DNA of 64,000 nucleotides, from the NCBI GenBank assembly GCA_944323135.1, contig CALURI010000001.1, forward strand, positions 112,256-176,255, in the 5' to 3' direction. Source of the DNA: Candidatus Gastranaerophilales bacterium (lineage in GTDB: Bacteria > Cyanobacteriota > Vampirovibrionia > Gastranaerophilales > Gastranaerophilaceae). Each line of letters begins with the position of its first letter. Position 1 is the stretch's first letter. Positions 9,443-20,535 of this stretch are shown in pieces. The translations under genes and the position numbers were made by a program. The notes beneath the pieces are model-generated. The model saw only the letters and a program-made list of their open reading frames with translations. It was not told the origin of the DNA and did not search any database.

Positions 9443-10519
9443 ATGTTGGAATATTTTTTAGGTTCTTATATAGTAACTATTGCGGGGTTAATTGGTGCAT
9501 ATTTCTGGGGAGAACATGTACATAACGGCACAGGACTTACTTGTGTTTTTATTGCAATTGTTTTAGGTATTTTAGAAATTAGTTTATCTTTTGACAACGC
9601 AGTTGTTAATGCGATGAAACTCGAAAAAATGAGCCATAAGTGGCGCCACAGATTTTTAACTTGGGGAATTATAATAGCTGTTTTTGGCATGAGATTTTTA
9701 TTCCCGATACTTGTAGTTTCAATTTTTGCTAAATTAAAAATGATTGAAGTAGCTAATATTGCACTTACTAATGCAGATAAATATGCATATTATCTGCATC
9801 AAACACATGCGCCTATTGTTACTTTCGGCGGAATGTTTCTTATTATGCTTTTCTTAAATTATTTTTTCAATCATCAAAAAGAAGTTCATTGGATTAGACC
9901 TATTGAATATTGGCTAGCACATTTTGACCATATCAAAGGTATTGAAATTGTAATTTCACTTTTTATGCTGCTTGCTACTCAAAATTTTGTACCTGCGGAA
10001 CAAAAAATTCATGTTATGATTGCAGGAATTTCAGGAATTATAACTTATTTATTAATTGACGGTTTTACTCATTATCTTGAAAAACATGAAGAAATGCGCC
10101 TTGCAAATTGCGATGTTAAAGGAGCAAGCTGTACAGGATTAATTAGTTTTCTTTACCTTGAATTAATCGATGCATCATTTTCTTTGGATGGAGTTTTAGG
10201 TGCATTTGCGCTAAGTAAAGATATCATAATTATTTCAATAGGATTAGCAATAGGAGCTATGTTTGTTCGTTCTCTTACAATAATGCTTGTTGAAAAGAAA
10301 ACTTTAAAACAATTTTTATATTTAGAACATGGTGCTCATTGGGCAATTGGAGCTTTAGCTTGTTTAATGCTGGTTTCTACAGTAAAAGAAATACCGGAAA
10401 TCGTAACAGGAGGAATAGGGTTAGGTTTTATTGTCGCAGCATTTATATCTTCAATTATGCATAATAAAAAAATGGAAAGACTGTTAGCTCAAGAACAAAA
10501 TGGCGGTGAAAATGCTTAA
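9443..10519 (+). CDS. DUF475 integral membrane protein (TerC/LysE-related)
   Basis: A 358-residue polytopic membrane protein with about nine hydrophobic helices. Two acidic intramembrane motifs are characteristic of the TerC-like DUF475 family: EISLSFDNAVVNA (about residue 50) and LELIDASFSLDGVLGAFA (about residue 240), probably a duplicated metal-binding half. Related TerC/Alx proteins are linked to tellurite resistance and manganese export. The start has an AAGGAG site. The 3' end overlaps the following glycosyltransferase gene, so they are probably co-transcribed. Substrate not predictable; a divalent-metal role is only an inference. Confidence 0.75.
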   Translation: MLEYFLGSYIVTIAGLIGAYFWGEHVHNGTGLTCVFIAIVLGILEISLSFDNAVVNAMKLEKMSHKWRHRFLTWGIIIAVFGMRFLFPILVVSIFAKLKMIEVANIALTNADKYAYYLHQTHAPIVTFGGMFLIMLFLNYFFNHQKEVHWIRPIEYWLAHFDHIKGIEIVISLFMLLATQNFVPAEQKIHVMIAGISGIITYLLIDGFTHYLEKHEEMRLANCDVKGASCTGLISFLYLELIDASFSLDGVLGAFALSKDIIIISIGLAIGAMFVRSLTIMLVEKKTLKQFLYLEHGAHWAIGALACLMLVSTVKEIPEIVTGGIGLGFIVAAFISSIMHNKKMERLLAQEQNGGENA

Positions 10520-11390
10520 ACTCCCTCTTGTTTCATTTATTGTAACATCATATAACTATGGGAAATATATTTCAAAAACATTAGAAAGTATCAAAAATCA
10601 AACCTATAAAAACATTGAAATAATAGTTGTTGATGATTGTTCTGCGGATAATTCATGTGATATTATTGAAGATTTTATTTCTTATAACCAAGACTTAAAA
10701 ATTACCCTTATTAAACATGAGCAAAATATGGGACAATTTGCCTCAATGATTACAGGATTAAAATCTGCGCAAGGGCAATTCATAAGCTTTATAGACAGCG
10801 ATGATATTTTAATACCGCAATATGCTCAAAATCATATTAGAGTTCATTTGGAAACATCACTCGCTTTTACATCTTGCCAAATAATAGAAATTGGAGAAGA
10901 AGATGAAGTACATACAATGTATTCAACTGCATCTCCCCATTGCGAAAAACTTGATGAACTATTTGCCTGCGATAAAGTAAATTATAAAATTATAAAACAC
11001 AAACGTTTCGGCGGCTGGTATTGGTCCCCAAATAGTTCTGCAATGTTTAGGAAAGCTTCTATAGAATTAATTAAAGATTTCCAAAATACAGAAAATTGGA
11101 AAATATGTCCTGATAAATTTTTATTTAATTTCGCAAATTTAATCGGCGGTTCTGCAATAATTTACACCCCTCTTATCGGTTACAGACGCCATAAAAACAA
11201 CGCAGGAACTTCTAATCCGGTAACAGGTGATAAAAGACTACACAGTGATTATATAACTCAAATTAATATTAAAAATAATCTAAAAATTCGTCCTGAAACT
11301 ATTAAATTTTTATGGCAGGAAAAAGAAAAACTAGGTAAAAGAAATACCGTTAAGTTAATCTCAACGGTACTTCTTTCATATTTATTTTAA
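10512..11390 (+). CDS. Family 2 glycosyltransferase
   Basis: A GT-A fold glycosyltransferase. The N-terminus PLVSFIVTSYNYGKYISKTL, the nucleotide-binding IIVVDDCSADNS and the DXD-type FIDSDDILIPQYA are all present, followed by an acceptor half with GWYWSPNSSAMFRK. It would transfer a sugar from a nucleotide donor to a glycan or lipid at the membrane face. I place the start at the ATG at 10512, preceded by GGCGGTG, rather than the ATG at 10500. Either way the gene overlaps the end of the DUF475 gene, indicating coupling. Acceptor and sugar unknown. Confidence 0.85.
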   Translation: MLKLPLVSFIVTSYNYGKYISKTLESIKNQTYKNIEIIVVDDCSADNSCDIIEDFISYNQDLKITLIKHEQNMGQFASMITGLKSAQGQFISFIDSDDILIPQYAQNHIRVHLETSLAFTSCQIIEIGEEDEVHTMYSTASPHCEKLDELFACDKVNYKIIKHKRFGGWYWSPNSSAMFRKASIELIKDFQNTENWKICPDKFLFNFANLIGGSAIIYTPLIGYRRHKNNAGTSNPVTGDKRLHSDYITQINIKNNLKIRPETIKFLWQEKEKLGKRNTVKLISTVLLSYLF

Positions 11391-11398
11391 TATATAAA

Positions 11399-12697
<1,299 letters not shown>

Positions 12698-12810
12698 TCA
12701 AATAATAAATTTTTAATCTTTTTTTGTAAAAATTTCTTAATAATATATTACACAATGTCAAAAAAAAATCTTCAGTTGAGTTATAAATTAAGTAGTAAGG
12801 AGTTGTGAAA

Positions 12811-15800
12811 GTGAAAGTTAATTTAAATTTAAATCAGCCTAATACAAATATAAATAGTAAAAAAATCAACTTTGAAGGATATAAACCAGCAAAAGATAAC
12901 GGAGGGAACAGAGTTTACGAATTTAATTATGTTTATGATGACAGCAAATACGACTGTTATCTTGAATTATACTCTGTAGAACAAGATAATAACAACAACT
13001 ATTACGTAACAAACATCTTAGAATCTATTGATTCTATGGATGATAACTCTGACAATAAAGAATACGGAATAAAACTTGAAAGCGGCAAATCAACAAAAGT
13101 AGATTTACAAGGGGATTTCAACTTATCACTAGACCAACCTTTCGCTTATCACTACAAACTTTACCCAAAAAATAATCACAGTGCATCTCCAATTTATTTG
13201 GTTGATTCCGGAAATGTCATAAACGAAGTAGGCAAAACCAATAAAGGTTATGATATTTACAATATTGTTCCGGGTAAAGCTCCTTTAGTCAGAAAAGGCG
13301 GAGCTATGAAGCTTATTATTCCGGATAATTACAACATTGTATGGAAATATGATAATGATAACAATATTGTAATGAGAGACTCTGATGAAATAATAAATAT
13401 ATTACAAACATCTAAAAACTTTGCGAACAAAGTAGGCGGATCTCTTGCCGGAGTAGAACAAGATCTTGATGACGGGAAACTTGATATTTTTTCAAGAATA
13501 ATCACACTTCCATTATTTACTGATGACAGTTTAACAGCACACGGTTACTGGAATAAAAACTGTTTTCAAATGGCTCATTCTCTCGGAAATATCAATAACT
13601 ATACATCATTACAGAAAAAATTATTTGCAAAAGGTATTAATTTAGTATCCGATGGAGCTTATGTAAATGAAGGTCTTGAAGGGATTCACTTCCAACATAT
13701 TTTAAAATGGGGTAACAAATCACCTTATTTTTACTGGTTTAACATTTCCGGACTTCAAGACGGTCCTTTAAGTCTCGGTGTTTTCGGGAAAAGAACAGAA
13801 CATGTTACTCACAGACTTGTAAATTCACCTTATAAATTCGTTCAAAGAGAAAACGGTAAAATAGATATCGTTTCTCAAAAATATGATAGACATAAACCTA
13901 CTTATATACAGATTTATGATGACAGACTTACTAACGCAGCATCATATTCAAACCAAGAATTAATTAAAGCTTACAAAAAATATGATAAAAATTATCTTGA
14001 TATTAACAATCACAATGATACAGTAATTCCATACAGTTTCAGAATTAATCCTGAAACATACAAAAAGAATGTTGAAAGACTTGTTCAATATAACAAGACT
14101 GAAGGGAAAGATAAGCCTATTTCTTTATATAGCGGTCTTGGAACAAGATTTGTTTCACAATTTGAATATTTTGGTCTTGACGGTAAACATGAAAGCGGCT
14201 TCTATACTTGGGATGCTAACCCTGATATCGCAAAATTAAATTACGTTCAATCACACTCAAATTCTCAAGCATTAAAAAATATACTAAATCCTGAAAAACG
14301 TGCAAAAATTCAGGAGCTAATCAACCGTAAAAATATAGAAGTTCAAGATTATGCTGTTATGTCAGGCAAATATTGGACGAAAAAGACAAACCAAATACTA
14401 AATCTTAATGCAGCACAGCATTTAAAAAATATTCAAAACAGCACCCCTGAAGAAATTTATAAATTAATCAAAAAACAATCTGACGGGAAAATTTTCCCTA
14501 AAGACCTTGATGTAAATGAACAAATAATAAAAAATGTTCTAAAAGAACGTTATAACCTTCACGGAACAGATTCTGTAGATTCTTATGAAAATACAATTTT
14601 AAAAGGATTAATGGATGTACCGCTGGATTCTATAGAAGTCGGAGACGATATTGCAGGAGTATTAAGTTCTCCATTTATTTCAAAAAGAGCAAACGAAAAA
14701 GAGCAAATCGGAGTTTCAAGATACGAACTATTTATAGATCCGACAAGACATTTTAATGCCGAAAATTATGAAACTTACGAATTAACCAACAAAATGTATA
14801 CAAAAGAAATGCAGAATCTGGCTAATGAAATTTTGGCAGGAGTAGAAAGTAAAATGCCAAAAGATCAAATGCTTCATGATCAATACGGCAATGCAACTCC
14901 TTACGGGAAATATGTAATACCTCTTTTAACTGCTGAAATTGCAAGATTTGCGATTATAAAAGGGGTTTCTCCTAAAGCAGAATTTACTTACAACAAAGAT
15001 ACAGGAGAAATAACTTACGATTATAACAGTTTAAAAAGTACCTCACTTAAAGAAATGGGTATTATAGCAGACTCACCTGAAAATGAAGCTGAATTACTTA
15101 TTAATAAATTAAGAAGAAGAATCAAACATATTCCTCACGAAGAAAAAGAAAAATTAGCGAGTGCTCTTGTAAAATCAATTAAAGGCACTGATATAAACAG
15201 TTTCCGCCTTGCAGAAATGATTGTAGACAGAACAGGAGCAGGTTTAGACTGGAGAATTGATGCTACAAAAGATATAGCTGACATTGAATCGTTAAAAGAT
15301 TCCAAAACAAGTTTTAAATACACTTGGAATAAAATAATAGAATTTTGGTCACACTTTGGAAAAGGAATTCGTGAAAATCATCCGGAAGCATATATTGCAG
15401 CAGAAGTTACAGATTTAGATACTCTATATAATTTTGACAAATATGTTGCACATGTAGATGAAAAAGGTAACAGATATTACGGCCAAAAATCAGAAGAAAG
15501 ATTTGCAAATAAAACAGAAGCAATGAGAAAATTATTAAATGAAACAGGCTTTACAACCTTTGCAAACTATGATTATTTTTCATCTGATATAACAAAAATC
15601 TTTGGTAAATTATTTGACTTTGACGGACAAAATAGCCCTGATAAAGGCTTGCACCATGAAACAACAATCCTTGAAAAATTAGTTGGCAATGACAATTACT
15701 TAAATTCAGGATCTCTTGAATCACTGATTTATTCATATACATTTGCAGGCAACCATGATAAATGCCGTGCATTAGACGGTTTTGCAATGGATATGGATCT

Positions 15801-17073
15801 TGTATACACAGATTTAACAGACCATGCAAACAAACAATATCGTGATAGAGCATACAGAATTCTTAACGGAGTAAAATACGGTGAACACATAGATGATAAA
15901 GCTGTTGCAAATTATGATTTCGACAGAGTAAGTAACATTACAATTGCAAAATGTGAATCTATCGCAAGTGGTATGGGAAAAGCCAAAGAAAACGTCGGTT
16001 TTTCCGAAAAAAGAAAAAATTACCTTTATAACAAAATGGTTGAAGCCCTAAAAAATATTTCTAACGGATATCATGAAGGCAAAATATTTGAAGCAGAAGG
16101 CTTCGGAACAAAAGATTATAATATCGCACTTGATATTGTATTAGATGAAATGGATTATTTATGGAAAAGAGATAATAGCGGTTATGAAGACAGAGTTAAC
16201 CAACCTCCTTTGACATCAGCAGAACGTAAAAAATTAAAAGATGAAACTTTAGAAAGAATTTTAGACCCTGCAATGTCAAAACTTCTGGGACAAACTAAAT
16301 TTTTAATAGCCTTAACTGGAAATCCAACATTATTTGCTGGAGATGAATTAGGTTCAACAGGTTACGAAACAACTTCGAAAAATATATATCTGCAAAACCG
16401 TAATGTAATTCATAATGAATGGGCAGATTCTGCAAGTTCTGATTACAAACCTTTTGTAGCAAAATTTAAAAATAACATGTTAAATGCATTTGAGCTTAGG
16501 AAAAGACCAGAACTTGAACCATTAAATGATGGTGCACCTTTTGCTCTTAAAGAACAAAACGCACATTACAGACATGATGTTTATAAAGATGATACAAACA
16601 AAACAATTGACAATCTTGAAAGAACAGACGAAGGCAATACAAAAGTATCAGCAATATTAAGACAAAGTCCTAACGGGAAAATGACAGTATCTGTATTCAA
16701 TACAGCAGGACTTGAACATACATTCGACAGATATTATGACCCTGCAGAACTTACAATGGAATGTATTGACCTTAATGAAGCTCGCAGCGGCAAAGTAGGC
16801 TTAAAATGCGGATTAAAACCAGGGTTAAAATTTAGAAATGCAGATAAAAATGACAAAACAATATATTATGTAAACGGTAACAACCAAATTACAGGTCCTA
16901 ATAATACATCTATCAAATTTAAAGACAGTACTCTGATTCTTTATCATGATCCAAGCTTTAACGGCAGAAAAGTAATGTATAACCCGCAATATAATATTGC
17001 ATCGAAACCATACTCTTCAATAAAAAATGAAAATCCTGATATTGGGAGCAAACTTTCATTATTAAGTAAATAA
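12811..17073 (+). CDS. Giant GH13-like (alpha-amylase superfamily) protein
   Basis: About 1420 residues. The four alpha-amylase signatures are recognisable: region I LVSDGAYVNEG (about 280), region II GLDWRIDATKD with the probable nucleophile Asp near 819, region III AAEVTD with the probable acid/base Glu near 867, and region IV AGNHDK with Asp near 985 (numbering from the GTG at 12805). The gap between regions I and II is over 500 residues, against about 100 in ordinary GH13 enzymes, so a large domain is inserted into the barrel. A C-terminal beta-rich portion follows LTGNPTLFAGDELGSTGYE. There is no signal peptide; the N-terminus contains KKINFEGYK. GTG at 12811 is 8 nt from AAGGAG, better than the GTG at 12805. 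Probably acts on alpha-glucans; whether cytoplasmic or secreted by another route is unclear. Confidence 0.75.
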   Translation: MKVNLNLNQPNTNINSKKINFEGYKPAKDNGGNRVYEFNYVYDDSKYDCYLELYSVEQDNNNNYYVTNILESIDSMDDNSDNKEYGIKLESGKSTKVDLQGDFNLSLDQPFAYHYKLYPKNNHSASPIYLVDSGNVINEVGKTNKGYDIYNIVPGKAPLVRKGGAMKLIIPDNYNIVWKYDNDNNIVMRDSDEIINILQTSKNFANKVGGSLAGVEQDLDDGKLDIFSRIITLPLFTDDSLTAHGYWNKNCFQMAHSLGNINNYTSLQKKLFAKGINLVSDGAYVNEGLEGIHFQHILKWGNKSPYFYWFNISGLQDGPLSLGVFGKRTEHVTHRLVNSPYKFVQRENGKIDIVSQKYDRHKPTYIQIYDDRLTNAASYSNQELIKAYKKYDKNYLDINNHNDTVIPYSFRINPETYKKNVERLVQYNKTEGKDKPISLYSGLGTRFVSQFEYFGLDGKHESGFYTWDANPDIAKLNYVQSHSNSQALKNILNPEKRAKIQELINRKNIEVQDYAVMSGKYWTKKTNQILNLNAAQHLKNIQNSTPEEIYKLIKKQSDGKIFPKDLDVNEQIIKNVLKERYNLHGTDSVDSYENTILKGLMDVPLDSIEVGDDIAGVLSSPFISKRANEKEQIGVSRYELFIDPTRHFNAENYETYELTNKMYTKEMQNLANEILAGVESKMPKDQMLHDQYGNATPYGKYVIPLLTAEIARFAIIKGVSPKAEFTYNKDTGEITYDYNSLKSTSLKEMGIIADSPENEAELLINKLRRRIKHIPHEEKEKLASALVKSIKGTDINSFRLAEMIVDRTGAGLDWRIDATKDIADIESLKDSKTSFKYTWNKIIEFWSHFGKGIRENHPEAYIAAEVTDLDTLYNFDKYVAHVDEKGNRYYGQKSEERFANKTEAMRKLLNETGFTTFANYDYFSSDITKIFGKLFDFDGQNSPDKGLHHETTILEKLVGNDNYLNSGSLESLIYSYTFAGNHDKCRALDGFAMDMDLVYTDLTDHANKQYRDRAYRILNGVKYGEHIDDKAVANYDFDRVSNITIAKCESIASGMGKAKENVGFSEKRKNYLYNKMVEALKNISNGYHEGKIFEAEGFGTKDYNIALDIVLDEMDYLWKRDNSGYEDRVNQPPLTSAERKKLKDETLERILDPAMSKLLGQTKFLIALTGNPTLFAGDELGSTGYETTSKNIYLQNRNVIHNEWADSASSDYKPFVAKFKNNMLNAFELRKRPELEPLNDGAPFALKEQNAHYRHDVYKDDTNKTIDNLERTDEGNTKVSAILRQSPNGKMTVSVFNTAGLEHTFDRYYDPAELTMECIDLNEARSGKVGLKCGLKPGLKFRNADKNDKTIYYVNGNNQITGPNNTSIKFKDSTLILYHDPSFNGRKVMYNPQYNIASKPYSSIKNENPDIGSKLSLLSK

Positions 17074-17074
17074 C

Positions 17075-17109
17075 AAAAAATCCCGTTTTTATTAAACGGG
17101 ATTTTTTGT
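17075..17109. terminator. Rho-independent terminator
   Basis: AAAAAATCCCGTTT, loop TTATT, AAACGGGATTTTTT. It is placed directly after the GH13-like stop and runs into the convergent aldehyde dehydrogenase stop, so it can serve both genes. Confidence 0.85.
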
Positions 17110-18482
17110 TAAGAAAAAATTTTTTTTATGCTCCTAACAGTATCTTCTGAATATGGAGGATACATTATATTCATATCAACATCAGGATTACGGACTAAAA
17201 TACTTTTTAAATGTGTAAAAGTATCAAAAGTATACTTCCCATGATACTTTCCTATACCTGAATATCCCACACCGCCAAAGGGCATATCTATGCAGGAAAT
17301 ATGCTGAATTGTATCATTTACTGCACCACCGCCAAATGAAAGACTTTTTATAACCTTCCAATAAACCTCCTTATCTTTTGAAAACACATATAAAGCAAGA
17401 GGTTTAGGCAGCTCTCTAAGTTTAAAAATTACATCATCGATATCAGAATAAGTCAAAATAGGTAAAATCGGACCAAAAATTTCTTCTCTCATTGAAGGAT
17501 TTTCAAAAGATTGTACTGATATAAGTGTAGGCTCTATATAAAGTCCGCACTCATGGCTATCTCCTCCATAAATAATATTTTTAGCTTCATTTTGAATAAT
17601 TTCTTTAAGCCTTCTGAAAGCATCTGTATCGATTATACGTCCATAGTCCTTGCATTCCTGAGGGAAAACACCGTAAAAATATTTAATAGCCTGAATTAAA
17701 TACTCTATAAGTTGTTGTTTTAAATTTTCAGGAACAAGAACATAGTCAGGAGCAATACAAGTTTGTCCCGCATTTAAAAATTTTCCCCAAACAATTTTTC
17801 TGGCAGCCTGTTCTAAATTAGCGCTTTTTTCAATAATAACCGGACTTTTCCCTCCGAGTTCCAAAGTATAAGGAATAAGTTTTGAAGCAGCAGTTTTTGC
17901 AACTGTTTTCCCTGTCTGCGGACTTCCGGTGAAAAATATATAATCAAAATTGCCCTCTAAGACTTCTGATGAAGAAATTTCTGCAGGCATAATACATTTT
18001 ACATAATTTTCACTAAAAGTTTTCTCAATAATCTTACGCATAACATTTGCACATTCTGGAGTCCTTTTAGACGGTTTTACAACAGCACAGTTTCCGGCAG
18101 CAATTGCACCGATTAACGGAACAAAACACAATTGGAAAGGATAATTAAAAGGAACAATAATTAAAACAATTCCATAAGGTTCTTTGATAATATACCCGCT
18201 GGAAGGTTTTAAATAAACAGGCGTTGACACTCTCTCAGATTTCGACCATTTTTTCAAATGTTTAATTGCGTAATCTATTTCTTTTAAAATAATACCAATT
18301 TCTGAAGTATAGATTTCAAAATCAGATTTTCTCAAATCATTTTTCAATGCTTGAACAATTTCAGGTTCAAAATGTTTAATAGTTTCTTTGAATGCCTTTA
18401 ATTGTTTTAATCTGAAATTAACATCTTTCGTCCTATTTGTATTAAAAAATTCTTTTAAATTAGAAGTAATATCATCTATCAT
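17109..18482 (-). CDS. Aldehyde dehydrogenase (class 3-like)
   Basis: A 457-residue NAD(P)-dependent aldehyde dehydrogenase. It has VPFNYPFQLCFVPLIGAIAAGN with the KPSKRTPE cofactor region, the FTGSPQTGK loop, the general base in LELGGKSPVI and the nucleophile in FLNAGQTCIAPDYVLV. The short length and the CIAPDYVLV form are typical of class 3/fatty-aldehyde enzymes. It would oxidise a hydrophobic or medium-chain aldehyde to the acid; the substrate cannot be read from sequence. The gene stands alone, with no obvious operon partner, and ends in the shared terminator. Confidence 0.9.
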   Translation of the reverse strand: MIDDITSNLKEFFNTNRTKDVNFRLKQLKAFKETIKHFEPEIVQALKNDLRKSDFEIYTSEIGIILKEIDYAIKHLKKWSKSERVSTPVYLKPSSGYIIKEPYGIVLIIVPFNYPFQLCFVPLIGAIAAGNCAVVKPSKRTPECANVMRKIIEKTFSENYVKCIMPAEISSSEVLEGNFDYIFFTGSPQTGKTVAKTAASKLIPYTLELGGKSPVIIEKSANLEQAARKIVWGKFLNAGQTCIAPDYVLVPENLKQQLIEYLIQAIKYFYGVFPQECKDYGRIIDTDAFRRLKEIIQNEAKNIIYGGDSHECGLYIEPTLISVQSFENPSMREEIFGPILPILTYSDIDDVIFKLRELPKPLALYVFSKDKEVYWKVIKSLSFGGGAVNDTIQHISCIDMPFGGVGYSGIGKYHGKYTFDTFTHLKSILVRNPDVDMNIMYPPYSEDTVRSIKKIFS

Positions 18483-18541
18483 AATAAATTAATTTAAAAT
18501 AAAAAATTTATAGACATAAATTACCGTATCAGGCAATATAA

Positions 18542-19639
18542 TTATACTGAAAATCTGAAATGAACCAAGTCACCATCTTGAACAACATAATCTTTTCCTT
18601 CTAGACGAGTAACCCCTTTTTCTTTGCAGGCAGTATAAGAACCATTTTTAACAAATTCCTCATACGGAGTAATTTCAGCTCTTATAAAACCTTTTTCAAA
18701 ATCAGTATGAATAACACCGGCAGCCTGAGGAGCTTTTGCACCTGCAGGAATTGTCCAAGCATGAACTTCTTTTTCTCCTGCAGTAATAAATGTTCTTAAA
18801 TTCAAAAGTTTATAAACTGATTTAATCATTCTGTTTATGCCGCTATCTTCAACTCCTAAATCGTGCAAATATTCTTTTGCCTCGTCAGGTGACAAATCTG
18901 CAAGTTCTTCTTCAATTCTTGCAGAAATTATAACCATTTCAGCCCCATGAGATGCAGCATATTCCTGAACTTTTTTAGTATAGTCATTACCGTCTTTTAA
19001 ATCAAATTCAGAAACGTTAGCCGCATAAATTACAGGTTTTGTAGACATCAAGTTTAACCCTTTAGCAACAGGAATTTCGTCTTCGTTAAAATGCTCAGCT
19101 ATATTAATAAATGAAGCATCTTCAAGCAATTTTTGCATTCTTTCAAGAACAGAAAGAGTTAATATGGCATCTTTATCACCTGATTTTGCAACTTTTGATA
19201 CTTTTGCAATTTGTTTTTCAACAGATGCCATATCAGCCAGTGCTAGTTCTGTATTAATTACTTCAATATCATCTAGCGGACTGACCTTACCTGCAACGTG
19301 AATTGTGTTAGGATCATCAAAACATCTTACAACCTGAATAATAGCATCAACTTCTCTAATATTATGCAAGAACTGGTTTCCCAATCCTTCACCTTTACTT
19401 GCACCTTTAACAAGTCCTGCAATATCAACAAATTCAATTGCAGTCGGAATAATTACATCAGTTTTGCAAAGTTTTGCAAGAATTGCTAATCTATCATCAG
19501 GCACATTAACAACTCCGACATTAGGTTCAATTGTACAAAACGGATAATTTGCACTCTGTGCATTTTTTGCGCTTGTCAAAGCGTTAAATAAAGTTGATTT
19601 TCCGACATTCGGTAATCCTACAATTCCTGTTCTAAGCAT
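18542..19639 (-). CDS. ychF: Ribosome-binding ATPase YchF (Obg family)
   Basis: A 365-residue Obg-family P-loop protein that prefers ATP and binds ribosomes. G1 is GIVGLPNVGKSTLFNALT, G2 is NYPFCTIEPNVGVV, G3 is FVDIAGLVKGASKGEGLGNQF and the C-terminal TGS domain ends GDLVHFRFSV. Length and ends match the family exactly. It starts at the ATG that follows AAGGGAT. The prepilin gene P3 lies upstream on the same strand with about 60 nt between. Confidence 0.96.
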   Translation of the reverse strand: MLRTGIVGLPNVGKSTLFNALTSAKNAQSANYPFCTIEPNVGVVNVPDDRLAILAKLCKTDVIIPTAIEFVDIAGLVKGASKGEGLGNQFLHNIREVDAIIQVVRCFDDPNTIHVAGKVSPLDDIEVINTELALADMASVEKQIAKVSKVAKSGDKDAILTLSVLERMQKLLEDASFINIAEHFNEDEIPVAKGLNLMSTKPVIYAANVSEFDLKDGNDYTKKVQEYAASHGAEMVIISARIEEELADLSPDEAKEYLHDLGVEDSGINRMIKSVYKLLNLRTFITAGEKEVHAWTIPAGAKAPQAAGVIHTDFEKGFIRAEITPYEEFVKNGSYTACKEKGVTRLEGKDYVVQDGDLVHFRFSV

Positions 19640-19699
19640 TTATAAATCCCTTATATAATCTCTTAACTAAAAAGATTATACCACGAACAAAAATTACAA

Positions 19700-20454
19700 T
19701 TATTCATTAGTATTATATTTCAGTTCCCCTCCTGACAATATACTAAATAAACTGTCAGTGCCATATACATTCCAAGAAGGTTTTCCGATATTATCTGCCC
19801 ATACAGTTACCCCAAAGGCATCATACCCAAACTTATTAGGATTTTTTGAACCATTTACATCTATAAAAATTGAACCGCATGCATTTCGAATATCCCTACT
19901 CACTTTAGGGGTACCATCATCATTATACAATGGTTCCCCGCTAACCGGATCTCGTAACCAATTTTCAACAACAGTATCTACACATTTTTGAGATAATGTA
20001 AAATGTATAACACCATTATCAGGCAATATAATAGCAGGTAAACTCAGCGGTCCATATTGGTCCTTATAAGCAGACAATAATACATTGTGTTTCAAATCGT
20101 TACATAATTTATCATTGGAATTTGAAAGGCACAAATGCCCATTAGGAATATATTTTGAAAAATTTTTAGCAACATCATTGGCATTTTCTACCCCTATATA
20201 CATAACAGAATTATCTCCGGGAATTCCGGCATCAGCCTGAGCAAGTTTTAAGGCTTGCAGCACTATCGAATAATGTTTTTTAGCCTTTGTAATTACTTCT
20301 TTTTCTTTATAATTCGCAATTAATGAGGGCATAGTAAGAGCTGCAACTACACCAATTATACCTAAAGTTATTAAAACTTCTGCAAGTGTAAAACCTTTAT
20401 AGGAGCTTAGATGTGCCCCCCCCCCGAATTTTCGGTATTTAATAATCTTTCCAT
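19700..20454 (-). CDS. Prepilin-like protein P3, interrupted by a G10 tract
   Basis: From the ATG at 20454 (GAAAGGAG six bases upstream) the frame reads MERLLNTENSGGG and meets a TAA just after ten G. Eleven G give a continuous 251-residue protein: leader MERLLNTENSGGGAHLSSYKG, then FTLAEVLITLGIIGVVAA, a textbook prepilin cleavage site (Gly before Phe, Glu at +5). The ectodomain carries IFIDVNGSKNPNKFGYDAFG, the motif shared by this family. Without the extra base only a fragment lacking the N-terminal helix could begin at the internal ATG near 20332. It lies between secA and ychF on the same strand, isolated from secA by a terminator. Confidence 0.7.
20416..20425 (-). repeat. G10 homopolymer in prepilin P3
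   Basis: Ten C on the plus strand. In the coding sense TTCG(10)CACATCTAAGCTCCTATAAA. Ten G gives a TAA within three codons; eleven joins the ATG frame to the pilin frame. Confidence 0.9.
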
Positions 20455-20476
20455 TCTTTGCTCCTTTCGTATCAAC

Positions 20477-20509
20477 AAAAACAGGTTATAATTATTATAA
20501 CCTGTTTTT
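20477..20509 (-). terminator. Terminator downstream of secA
   Basis: AAAAACAGGTTATAAT/ATTATAACCTGTTTTT hairpin between the secA stop and the P3 start, so secA transcription should end before the prepilin gene. Confidence 0.8.
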
Positions 20510-20535
20510 GTATTATTTTCAAGTTTTAAAAACAT

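Noticed and set aside
20332..20454. Reading prepilin P3 as a truncated protein from the internal ATG near 20332
   Set aside because: That start lies after the FTLAEV helix and would remove the secretion signal and hydrophobic stem; the upstream ATG with a ribosome-binding site is far better.
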